From: Planctomycetia bacterium
GTDB taxonomy: Bacteria; Planctomycetota; Planctomycetia; Pirellulales; PNKZ01
Assembly (NCBI GenBank): GCA_021413845.1
Contig: JAIOPP010000067.1
Location: 1-64,000, forward strand
DNA: 64,000 nt
Reading direction: 5' to 3'
Numbering within the stretch: position 1 is the stretch's first letter; each line of letters opens with the position of its first letter. The notes under the pieces are model-generated. The model did no database searches. It saw only the letters and a program-made list of their open reading frames with translations, and was not told the origin of the DNA. A program made the position numbers and the translations under genes. Positions 27,318 through 34,859 of the stretch are shown here, in pieces.

Positions 27318-28733
27318 TTAGCCGACCGAGCCTTCCATTTGCAATTCGATCAGCCGATTCATCTCGACGGCGTATTCCATCGGCAGCTCTTTCACGAGCG
27401 GCTCGATGAAGCCGTTGACGATCATCGTGCTGGCCTCGGTCTCGGAAAGGCCGCGGCTCTTCAAGTAGAACAGTTGTTCTTCGCCGATCCGCGAGACGCT
27501 CGCTTCGTGGCCGACGGAGACGTCTTGATTTTCGATTTCGATGTACGGATACGTGTCGCTCCGGCTCTTCGAGTCGAGTATCAACGCGTCGCACACGACG
27601 CTCGACTTCGACTTCCGCGCATCCTTTTCGACGCGCACCAAGCCGCGGTAGCTGGAGCGGCCGCCGTTCTTCGAGATCGACTTCGAAATGATCCGGCTCG
27701 ACGTGTTCGGCGCACAATGCACGACCTTCGCCCCGGCATCTTGGTGTTGGCCGGCCGAAGAGAACGCGATCGAAAGGATCTCGCCCCGCGCGCCGGGCTC
27801 CATCATGTACACGGCCGGATACTTCATCGTGAGCCGGCTGCCGAGGTTGCCGTCGATCCATTCCATCGTCGCGTTTTCATACGCCATCGCGCGCTTCGTG
27901 ACGAGGTTGTAGATGTTGTTCGCCCAGTTTTGGATCGTCGTGTAGCGGCAGCGAGCATGCTTCTTTACGCAGATCTCGACGACGGCCGAGTGCAGGCTTT
28001 CGGTGCTGTACATCGGAGCCGTGCAACCTTCGACGTAATGCACTTGCGAGCCTTCGTCGCAGATGATCAGCGTCCGCTCGAACTGCCCCATGTTCTCGGC
28101 ATTGATGCGGAAGTAGGCTTGCAGCGGGAACTCGATCTTCACCCCCTTCGGGATATAGATGAACGAGCCGCCCGACCACACGGCCGAGTTCAACGCGGCG
28201 AACTTGTTGTCGGTCGGCGGAATAATCGTGGCGAAGTATTGCTTCACCAAGTCGGGATACTCGCGAACCGCGGAATCGGTGTCGGTGAAGATCACCCCTT
28301 GATTGCTGAGCTCTTCGCGCAACGAACCATACACCACTTCGCTTTCGTACTGCGCCTTCACGCCCGAGAGAAATTTCTTTTCCGCTTCGGGAATGCCGAG
28401 CTTGTCGAAGGTGCGCTTGATGTCGTCGGGCACGTCGTCCCAACTCCGGCCTTGGCGATCGGAGGGCTTGATGTAGTAGAAGATCTCGTTGAAGTCGAGG
28501 CTGACGTCGCCGCCCCACTTCGGCATCGGCTTCGAGTTGAAGATTTCCAAGCTCTTGAGCAGGAAGTCGCGCATCCATTGCGGCTCGTTCTTCATGTCCG
28601 AGATCATATGCACGATCTCGGCATCGAGCCCGCGACGGCTCTTGAACGAATACTTCTCTTCGTTGCGGAAGTCGTATTTATTGATTTCGCCGACGACGCT
28701 GGAGAAGTCGTCGGTCTTGATGTCGGTTGCCAT
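27318..28733 (-). CDS. sufB: SUF Fe-S assembly protein SufB
   Basis: The 471-residue product is a full-length Suf[16 protein letters not shown] and [17 protein letters not shown] at the N-terminus, [28 protein letters not shown], the core [42 protein letters not shown], and [12 protein letters not shown]. The C-terminus is the SufB/D helix [16 protein letters not shown]. With SufC and SufD it forms the cluster-building scaffold. It lies about 90 bases after sufC on the same strand. Key conserved features are intact, so the locus looks functional despite the inserted gene pair downstream. Confidence 0.97.
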   Translation of the reverse strand: MATDIKTDDFSSVVGEINKYDFRNEEKYSFKSRRGLDAEIVHMISDMKNEPQWMRDFLLKSLEIFNSKPMPKWGGDVSLDFNEIFYYIKPSDRQGRSWDDVPDDIKRTFDKLGIPEAEKKFLSGVKAQYESEVVYGSLREELSNQGVIFTDTDSAVREYPDLVKQYFATIIPPTDNKFAALNSAVWSGGSFIYIPKGVKIEFPLQAYFRINAENMGQFERTLIICDEGSQVHYVEGCTAPMYSTESLHSAVVEICVKKHARCRYTTIQNWANNIYNLVTKRAMAYENATMEWIDGNLGSRLTMKYPAVYMMEPGARGEILSIAFSSAGQHQDAGAKVVHCAPNTSSRIISKSISKNGGRSSYRGLVRVEKDARKSKSSVVCDALILDSKSRSDTYPYIEIENQDVSVGHEASVSRIGEEQLFYLKSRGLSETEASTMIVNGFIEPLVKELPMEYAVEMNRLIELQMEGSVG

Positions 28734-28825
28734 ATCGTTAACCGTTTCTGCTGGTCGATTCTTACAGTTCTATGCGTGCCGAAGTCTTCTCTCGTCTCGA
28801 AGCCGAACGTCCTGCGTTCGCTCGC

Positions 28826-29704
28826 TTACACGGCTGCCGCTTGTCGCTTCTCCGTCATCTTGCGTTCTTCTTCGGCGGCGTCGGGATACGCGGCGCGGAT
28901 CCGGTCGTAGCCGCTGCGGTGTAGTTCTTCGGCGAGTTCGCGACCGCCGGTTTCGACGATCCGTCCGCCGAGCATCACGTGCGTGAATTCCGGCACGTTA
29001 TGCTCCAGTAGTTTGTCGTGATGCGTGATGATGATGATGCCCATGTCGGCCCCGCCGATTTCGGCGATGCTCTGGCTCGCCAACCGCACGGCATCGACGT
29101 CGAGACCGGAATCGGTTTCGTCGAGAATCGCGAACTTCGGTCGGAGCATCGCCATTTGCAGGATCTCGGCCCGCTTCATTTCGCCGCCGGAAAAACCTTC
29201 GTTCACGTAACGGCGGGCGAACTCCGTATCCATGCGCAGCTGTTCCATCTTCGCTTTGAGTTCCTTGCGAAACTCGCGCATCGGAATCAGTTCTTCCCCT
29301 TCTTTGCGATCGGGCCGGCGCACGTTCGTCGTGGCGTGCCGCAAGAAGTCGGCCAGCTTCACGCCGGGGATCGTCATCGGGCGTTGGAACGCGAGGAAGA
29401 TTCCGCTCCGCGCACGCTGGTCGGCTTCGAGCGCGAGCAGATCGTGTTCGACGCCGTCGACCGTCAGCGCGATCGAACCGCCGGTCACTTCGTAGCCCGG
29501 ATGGCCGGCGATCGCATAGCCGAGCGTGCTCTTGCCGGAGCCGTTGGGGCCCATCAGCGCGTGCGTTTCTCCGCGGCGAACGAGCAGGTCGACCCCCTTG
29601 AGGATCTCCTTCCCTTCGACGCTCACCTGGAGGTTCGTGATCTTCAGCGTGTCGCTTTTAACCGTATCGTTCTTTTGCATCGCGTTCTTCGTAGTGGAAA
29701 CCAT
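28826..29704 (-). CDS. sufC: SUF Fe-S assembly ATPase SufC
   Basis: An ABC-type ATPase of 292 residues (from ATG 29704; Met9 is a possible alternative). Motifs seen: Walker A MGPNGSGKST, the Q-loop FLAFQRPMTIPGV, the SufC-type signature FSGGEMKRAEILQM, Walker B FAILDETDSGLDVDA, and the switch His in ITHHDKLL. The E-T-D-S-G-L-D-V-D-A string is characteristic of SufC. It energises the SufBCD scaffold. The C-terminus has a longer charged tail (DAAEEERKMTEKRQ) than E. coli SufC (248). It follows an orphan nuoB and precedes sufB. Confidence 0.96.
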   Translation of the reverse strand: MVSTTKNAMQKNDTVKSDTLKITNLQVSVEGKEILKGVDLLVRRGETHALMGPNGSGKSTLGYAIAGHPGYEVTGGSIALTVDGVEHDLLALEADQRARSGIFLAFQRPMTIPGVKLADFLRHATTNVRRPDRKEGEELIPMREFRKELKAKMEQLRMDTEFARRYVNEGFSGGEMKRAEILQMAMLRPKFAILDETDSGLDVDAVRLASQSIAEIGGADMGIIIITHHDKLLEHNVPEFTHVMLGGRIVETGGRELAEELHRSGYDRIRAAYPDAAEEERKMTEKRQAAAV

Positions 29705-29830
29705 GGCTTTGAGTGGCAGTTTCTAAGAAATGACTAATGACCAATGTCTAATGACTAATAGGATGACTTCGATGTTCGATGGATTGCGCCCCACACTCCT
29801 CTTAGTTATCAGGATTTAGGCCTTAGTCAT

Positions 29831-30448
29831 TTACCCGGTGATCTTCTGGTGGTCGAACAGCGGTTGTTTTTCGTCGACGGCGACGTAGCCGCTGTGGTGC
29901 GGCAGCGGGAGATCGTCTTCCATCGTCGGGCCGGCTTGCAAAAACGCCGCCGAGCCCCGTTGCTTCGCGATCTTTTGACCGCGGATCTTGTCTTGGATGC
30001 GCATCAAACCTTCGAGCAGCGCTTCCGGGCGAGGCGGGCAGCCCGGCACGTACACGTCGACCGGGACGACGAGATCGACCCCCTTCACGACATGGTAGCC
30101 GTACTTGAAATAAGGGCCGCCGCCGACGGTGCAGGCACCCATCGCGATGACGAACTTCGGATCGGGCATCAAGTTGTAAAGGCGGCGAACGCGGCTCGCC
30201 ATTTTGTAGGTCACCGTGCCGGCGACGATCATCAGGTCGGCTTGCCGCGGCGTGGCGCGAAACGCACCGGCGCCGAAGCGGTCCATGTCGAAACGGCTCG
30301 CGCCGGTCGCCATCATCTCGATCGCACAACACGCCAGGCCGAACGTCATCGGCCAGATGCTCGCTTGGCGAGCCCAGTTGATGGCCTGTTCGACCGACGT
30401 CATGATCATGTTTTCTTCGAAACGGCCTTCGATCCAAGGCTTCGTCAT
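29831..30448 (-). CDS. nuoB: NADH-quinone oxidoreductase subunit B, isolated from other nuo genes
   Basis: The 205-residue protein matches Nuo[57 protein letters not shown] and [13 protein letters not shown]. The four ligands of cluster N2 are visible as Cys40, Cys41, Cys106 and Cys137. NuoB carries the last iron-sulfur cluster before quinone in respiratory complex I. No other nuo gene lies nearby; the gene sits between a SufR-like regulator and sufC, with about 130 bases on each side. It may be the only nuoB, a spare copy, or a module of another complex. The C-terminal 45 residues ([17 protein letters not shown]) extend beyond the core. Confidence 0.93.
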   Translation of the reverse strand: MTKPWIEGRFEENMIMTSVEQAINWARQASIWPMTFGLACCAIEMMATGASRFDMDRFGAGAFRATPRQADLMIVAGTVTYKMASRVRRLYNLMPDPKFVIAMGACTVGGGPYFKYGYHVVKGVDLVVPVDVYVPGCPPRPEALLEGLMRIQDKIRGQKIAKQRGSAAFLQAGPTMEDDLPLPHHSGYVAVDEKQPLFDHQKITG

Positions 30449-30583
30449 AGCAGTAATTCCATTAACGACTTACGATTTCTTCGGTCGGGGTTTTGCAACG
30501 CCACGTCGTTGCAGCCAAGCCGACTATTGTAATGTTCCGGCCGCAGTGTTGAAGCCCTGCCGGCGGGTTTAACCTCTTACTTG

Positions 30584-31201
30584 CTAACGAGTTTGAAACT
30601 GACAGCATTCATGGCCGTCGAGGCGGCATTGCGAGAGCCGCACCGGCGTCTCCAGCAGCTCCGACAACATCATCTTCTCCATCGAGCAAACGCTCCGATC
30701 GCGGGCCGCTAGTTCAGGGTACGGGCAGGCCATCACGGTGAGCACCGGCAAGGCGTTGATCTCGCCGACCGTCGCCGGAACGCGCCGCTCGTCGAGCAAT
30801 TCCTTCACCGATTCCAGTCGCGCCAGAGGCGTTGAACCGGTCACTTCCCCGCGGTAAAGCTGTGTGAGGTGGTCGGCCACGCGCTGCAATAGCCCGCGGC
30901 GAACTTCTTCATCTTTCAAGTTCCGTAGCTCGGTCCAAAGCACCTGGGCCAAGTCGGCGTAGTTGTTTCCCGACTGGCGACGGGCCTTGTCGGTAAGCGA
31001 GTAGCGGTGTTCCGGGCGACCGCGACCTTGCGAGTTCTTGATTCGCTGGATAAGCCCTTGCTCCATCAGGCGCGTCAGCCGTTGGCGCACGGCCGTGGCG
31101 GTAACTCCGCATTCCTGAATGAGATCGGCAATGCTCAGCGATTCGCGGCGACCGATGAGGTCGAGCAAGCGAGCGTCGGAGATTTCTTGGGGGCTACTCA
31201 T
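30584..31201 (-). CDS. sufR: SufR-like iron-sulfur winged-helix transcription regulator
   Basis: From ATG 31201 the protein has 205 residues. Residues 8-75 form a winged helix-turn-helix (SIADLIQECGVTATAVRQRL, then wing GRGRPEHRYSLT), the DeoR/SufR type. The C-terminal region has Cys159, Cys172, Cys192, Cys199 and Cys200 (MACPYPELAARDRSVC, LSQCRLDGHECCQF), a ligand set of the kind that binds a cluster in SufR. SufR represses suf genes when clusters are plentiful. It heads the minus-strand SUF run. A perfect inverted repeat lies 30-54 bases upstream and is a candidate autoregulatory site. Confidence 0.87.
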   Translation of the reverse strand: MSSPQEISDARLLDLIGRRESLSIADLIQECGVTATAVRQRLTRLMEQGLIQRIKNSQGRGRPEHRYSLTDKARRQSGNNYADLAQVLWTELRNLKDEEVRRGLLQRVADHLTQLYRGEVTGSTPLARLESVKELLDERRVPATVGEINALPVLTVMACPYPELAARDRSVCSMEKMMLSELLETPVRLSQCRLDGHECCQFQTR

Positions 31202-31230
31202 GGCTACCTGCATCATACCGGTGGGAAGGG

Positions 31231-31254
31231 TTTTGACAATTGTAAATGTCAAAA
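31231..31254. promoter_or_regulatory. Perfect inverted repeat, candidate SufR-like operator
   Basis: TTTTGACA (31231-31238) and TGTCAAAA (31247-31254) are exact complements around 8 bases; a nested ACAATTGT palindrome lies at 31236-31243. It sits 30 bases upstream of the sufR-like start and about 100 bases before the NSS transporter start on the other strand, so one site could affect both. Confidence 0.55.
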
Positions 31255-31356
31255 AGAAGGCCGTTCGCGTCGTGAGTCGTAAGTTATTGACAGCTTATGA
31301 CTTTGCGCGATAGCCTAGCGGCCGAAACGGCCCTGCTAGCAGGATTTAGGTGCGAG

Positions 31357-32916
31357 ATGGCGAAACCGGAAAGTTGGGGATCGCGAATCGGCGTGATTAT
31401 GGCCGTGGCCGGGTCGGCCGTGGGGCTCGGCAACTTCCTCCGCTTTCCGGGCCAAGCGGCTCAAAACGGCGGCGGGGCCTTCATGCTCCCCTACTTCACG
31501 GCCCTCTTCCTCTTGGGCATCCCGCTCTGCTGGGCCGAGTGGACGATGGGGCGCTACGGCGGCGTGCGCGGCTTCAACTCGGCACCCGGCATCTATAGCG
31601 TGCTCTGGCGCCGCCCGATCGCGAAGTATTTCGGCGGGCTGGCGCTCTTGGTCCCGTTGATCATTTACATGTACTACGTGGTCATCGAGTCGTGGTGCTT
31701 GGCTTACGCTTGGCACTATGTGACCGGCGAGCTGATGCTCGGGAGCGATCCGGCCGCTTATTCCGCCTTCTTCGATCGCTTCGTCGGCAAAGAGGCCGAT
31801 GGGGCCCTGCTCGGCTCGTCGGGCCGAGGGCTGCTCGCGACGATCGCGATCGTCTTCGCCATGAACTTTCTGTTGATCTACCGCGGCGTGAGCAGCGGCA
31901 TCGAGCAGTTTTGCAAATACGCGATGCCGCTGATGGCCGTCTTGGCCGTCGTCGTGCTGGTACGCGTCCTCTCGCTCGGCACGCCCGACCCGGCGCACCC
32001 GGAGCGGAACGTGCTCAATGGGCTCGGCTTCATGTGGAACCCGAACTACGAGGCGCTCCGAAGCCCGAAGACCTGGCTCGCCGCCGCGGGGCAGATCTTC
32101 TTCAGCCTCTCCGTCGGCTTCGGCATCGTCATCAACTACGCGAGCTACTTGAAGAAGAACGACGATGTCGTGCTGAGCGGGCTCACGGCCTCGACGATGA
32201 ACGAATTCTTCGAGGTTTGCCTCGGCGGGCTTATCACGTTGCCGGCCGCCTTCGTGTTCCTCGGCGCCTCGCTCGGCACGATGACGACCTTCGGGCTCGG
32301 CTTTCAGGCTTTGCCGAACGTGTTTGCGGCGATGCCCGGCGGCCGAGTGTTCGGAGCGCTTTGGTTTTTCATGCTCTTCCTCGCCGCCATTACGAGCAGC
32401 ATCGCGATGTTGCAACCGGTGATCGCGTTCTTCGAGGAAGGGCTCGGGCTCAAGCGGCGTTCGTCGGTGGCTCTGCTCGCGGCGCTGACAGGAATCGGCT
32501 GCGGATTCGTCGTCTATTTCTCAAAGGGAATGGAAGCGCTCGACACGCTCGACTTTTGGGTCGGCAGCTTTCTCATCGTCTGCCTCGCGTTCTTTCAGGC
32601 GATTCTCTTCGGCTGGATCTTCGGCGTCGAGCGCGGCACGGAAGAAGCCCATCGGGGAGCGCACATGCGGATTCCGAAGTTCGTACAATGGATATTGAAA
32701 TACGTTGCGCCGGTTTATCTCGGGGCGATGCTGATCGCGTTCCTCTTGGAAGACGTGCCGGCGTATGCTGCGAAAATCGGTGGCAGCCCGGTCGCGCAGC
32801 TGAGCATCGCAGTCGTCGCGGCGATCGGGTTGCTGCTCACCGTGATGATCGCCGTGGCAAGCAAGCGTTGGAAAGCCGAAGGTCGTCTCGATCGAGCGTC
32901 GCGTACTACGGAGTGA
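31357..32916 (+). CDS. Sodium-dependent (NSS/SNF family) amino-acid transporter
   Basis: The start is set at ATG 31357 ([12 protein letters not shown]); an ATG at 31297 would add 20 residues that read as non-coding. The 519-residue protein has the NSS helix-1 signature [20 protein letters not shown] and [10 protein letters not shown], about 12 hydrophobic segments, [10 protein letters not shown], and [18 protein letters not shown] (helix 6 region). It imports an amino acid with Na+. A 54-residue hydrophobic protein follows 8 bases later, as in MetP-MetS systems, so a methionine or neutral amino acid substrate is possible. A leader stem (ggccgaaacggcc, about 31320-31332) precedes it. Confidence 0.92.
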   Translation: MAKPESWGSRIGVIMAVAGSAVGLGNFLRFPGQAAQNGGGAFMLPYFTALFLLGIPLCWAEWTMGRYGGVRGFNSAPGIYSVLWRRPIAKYFGGLALLVPLIIYMYYVVIESWCLAYAWHYVTGELMLGSDPAAYSAFFDRFVGKEADGALLGSSGRGLLATIAIVFAMNFLLIYRGVSSGIEQFCKYAMPLMAVLAVVVLVRVLSLGTPDPAHPERNVLNGLGFMWNPNYEALRSPKTWLAAAGQIFFSLSVGFGIVINYASYLKKNDDVVLSGLTASTMNEFFEVCLGGLITLPAAFVFLGASLGTMTTFGLGFQALPNVFAAMPGGRVFGALWFFMLFLAAITSSIAMLQPVIAFFEEGLGLKRRSSVALLAALTGIGCGFVVYFSKGMEALDTLDFWVGSFLIVCLAFFQAILFGWIFGVERGTEEAHRGAHMRIPKFVQWILKYVAPVYLGAMLIAFLLEDVPAYAAKIGGSPVAQLSIAVVAAIGLLLTVMIAVASKRWKAEGRLDRASRTTE

Positions 32917-32924
32917 GGTCGCAG

Positions 32925-33089
32925 ATGAATGCTGCCGGGTGGGTGATTATGATCGTGTCCGTGACGACCGTGTTCGTCGGTTGTGCTTACTGCGTTTATC
33001 GCGTACTAGCGCTGCCGCCGCTCGACGCCGAGGCTCATCTGCACGCCCCGCTGGAGATCGATTCCGGCAAGCAGTCCGCTCGCGATTGA
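32925..33089 (+). CDS. MetS-like small membrane subunit of the NSS transporter
   Basis: A 54-codon gene with GGAGTGAGG upstream and only 8 bases from the transporter stop. The product has one hydrophobic helix (AGWVIMIVSVTTVFVGCAYCVY, residues about 4-24, cited as WVIMIVSVTTVFVGC) and a polar, acidic tail. Small subunits of this size and layout accompany bacterial NSS transporters such as MetP-MetS, where both are needed for transport. The assignment rests on size, helix and position. Confidence 0.7.
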   Translation: MNAAGWVIMIVSVTTVFVGCAYCVYRVLALPPLDAEAHLHAPLEIDSGKQSARD

Positions 33090-33145
33090 AGTTCGTTTTC
33101 GCTCCGGCTTATCTTTCTCCGGCTCATAATTAAGGAGCAGCTCGC

Positions 33146-33574
33146 ATGCCCTGGCTTCCAAAGAAGTTCGTCGTCGTTCCGGTCGACTTTTCCGATGAAT
33201 CGTTCGCCGCCATTCAGACGGCGTTGCAATTCGTGGAAGAGCCGGCGCAGTTGCATGTGCTCAACGTGTTGCCTCTGATCGAGCCGTCGGATCCGGAGTA
33301 TCTGTGGACTTCGGCCGATGCCCCCGCGCGGGAGATGCACGCCGTGCAGGCGCTCAACGAGCGACTCGCCGCGCTGAAGATCACCGGCGTAAGCATCCAC
33401 ACGGCCGTCGGCGATCCCGGGCACAAAGTGGCCGACTTCGCCGCCGAAAACCACGCGGAGCTGATCATCTTGCCGTCGCACGGACGAACCGGCATCAGCC
33501 GACTACTGATCGGCTCGACGGCCGAGCGGGTCGTTCGACTGGCACACTGCCCGGTTCTAGTCCTGCGGAAATAG
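33146..33574 (+). CDS. Universal stress protein (UspA family)
   Basis: A 142-residue single-domain Usp: VVPVDFSDESFAAIQTAL at the N-terminus and LPSHGRTGISRLLIGSTAERVVR at the C-terminus (cited as HGRTGISRLLIGST), followed by CPVLVLRK. The nucleotide loop is normally G-x2-G-x9-G-S; here the first Gly is Pro (PSHG), the rest fits. An AAGGAGC ribosome site precedes the ATG. Its last 80 bases overlap the end of the convergent Dus gene, so the two mRNAs are antisense at their 3' ends. Confidence 0.92.
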   Translation: MPWLPKKFVVVPVDFSDESFAAIQTALQFVEEPAQLHVLNVLPLIEPSDPEYLWTSADAPAREMHAVQALNERLAALKITGVSIHTAVGDPGHKVADFAAENHAELIILPSHGRTGISRLLIGSTAERVVRLAHCPVLVLRK

Positions 33575-34676
33575 GGGCCGACAGCCGTTCGTCGGTCGGC
33601 ACGGGATCCGTATCGCGCGGGAAATAGTTCTCGACGATTTCGTAGAACTCGGCCGGAGTGGAAACCTTGGCCGCGTAGGTGCGGAAACTCCGTGCTCCGC
33701 GCCGGCCTTGCGCATAGCAGCAGGCGAACTTGCGCATCAGGAACGTCCCCTTCTCGCTGCCGAAGCGGCGCAGGACGAGCTCGAAGTGATGCAGCAGGAT
33801 TTTGCGTTGTTCTTCCAGCGATGGGTCGCTCGGCACCGGCTCGCCGCGCAGCGCGATCGCCGACTGTTGAAACAACCACGGCTTGCCGAGCGCGGCTCGC
33901 GCGATCATCACGCCGTCGACGTCGTACCGCTCGAACGCCGCAACGACTTTCTCGGCCGAGTCGATATCGCCGTTGCCGATGAGCGGGATCCGTTTCAGAT
34001 GCGGCTTGATCGCGGAGATCAGGCTCCAATCGGCGGCGCCGCTGAAGAAATCGGCGGCGACTCGGCCGTGGCAAGTGAGTGCCGAGGCGCCGGCCCCTTC
34101 GACGACCTGCGCCACGTCGATCGCGTTGATGCAGTCGCGCGCGCAGCCGAGACGGATCTTCGCCGTCACCGGCACCGGCGCGCAAGCGGCGACGACCCGT
34201 TCGATGATCCGGCCGATCCGGTCGGGATCGCGCAGTAGATACGAACCGCTATGCGCATCCTTCGTGATCTGCTTCACCGGGCAGCCGAAATTGATATCGA
34301 CGACCGACACCTTGAACTCATGCGCCAGCCGCGAGCCGACTTGCGCGAGCGTCGCAGGATCGTTGTCCCAGATCTGCACGGCGAGCGGACGGGCTTCGTC
34401 CTTCACCCCCCAGAGCCGATCGGGAAACTCGCTGTGGTTCTCTTCGATCGCGATAAAGCCGCGCGCGCTGATCATCTCGGTAGCTTGCAGGCCTGCGCCG
34501 CCGAATTCGCGCACGACTTGGCGATAGACGTAGTTCGTGAAGCCGGCCATCGGGGCTTGTAAGATCGGCGGATCGATCGTGAGGGGCCCGATCTTCAGCG
34601 GCTTGACTTCCGACAACGCCCGGCGCGGCTTTTCGGGAGCGGTCTCGACGGCGGAAAATTCAGTGCTCATATCCAC
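33495..34676 (-). CDS. dus: tRNA-dihydrouridine synthase (DusB-like)
   Basis: The 393-residue protein is an FMN-dependent TIM-barrel Dus: QAPMAGFTNYVYRQ, ATEMISARG, QIWDNDP, and DINFGCPVKQITK with catalytic Cys132. Then TAKIRLG, LTCHGRVAADFFSG and IPLIGNGDI for FMN and substrate. It reduces uridines in tRNA D-loops. The alternative start is Met3. The C-terminal 35 residues (after FPRDTD) form a Pro/Arg-rich tail that lies entirely in the stretch overlapping uspA on the other strand, so the tail may be a by-product of the overlap. Confidence 0.93.
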   Translation of the reverse strand: MDMSTEFSAVETAPEKPRRALSEVKPLKIGPLTIDPPILQAPMAGFTNYVYRQVVREFGGAGLQATEMISARGFIAIEENHSEFPDRLWGVKDEARPLAVQIWDNDPATLAQVGSRLAHEFKVSVVDINFGCPVKQITKDAHSGSYLLRDPDRIGRIIERVVAACAPVPVTAKIRLGCARDCINAIDVAQVVEGAGASALTCHGRVAADFFSGAADWSLISAIKPHLKRIPLIGNGDIDSAEKVVAAFERYDVDGVMIARAALGKPWLFQQSAIALRGEPVPSDPSLEEQRKILLHHFELVLRRFGSEKGTFLMRKFACCYAQGRRGARSFRTYAAKVSTPAEFYEIVENYFPRDTDPVPTDERLSAPISAGLEPGSVPVERPARPSSRSVVG

Positions 34677-34694
34677 GTTCGTCGGCCGCTTCGT

Positions 34695-34833
34695 AACCCT
34701 TCTCCCGACGGGAGAAGGTGGCCGAAGGCCGGATGAGGGGCATAGTTCTTCCAGGACGCGGGCTGCATCCCGCTTCGTAGTCGCCCCTCATCCGTCGGCT
34801 GCGCCGCCACCTTCTCCCGACGGGAGAAGGGTT
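34695..34833. repeat. Dispersed palindromic element, copy 1 (about 139 bp)
   Basis: Both ends carry aacccttctcccg/cgggagaaggtt type inverted arms, each of which is itself a hairpin (cttctcccgacgggagaag). Inside are the paired blocks ggatgagggg and cccctcatcc. A related copy is at 48475-48584, with the same outer and inner blocks. It has no open frame. It lies between dus and a secreted protein gene. Confidence 0.85.
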
Positions 34834-34859
34834 GAATGCGGCGCTCCGCTGGAGCGGGG

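Noticed and set aside
24140-31201. Possibility that the whole SUF locus is a mobile island.
   Set aside because: suf genes have normal composition and complete motifs; only the two inserted genes stand out.
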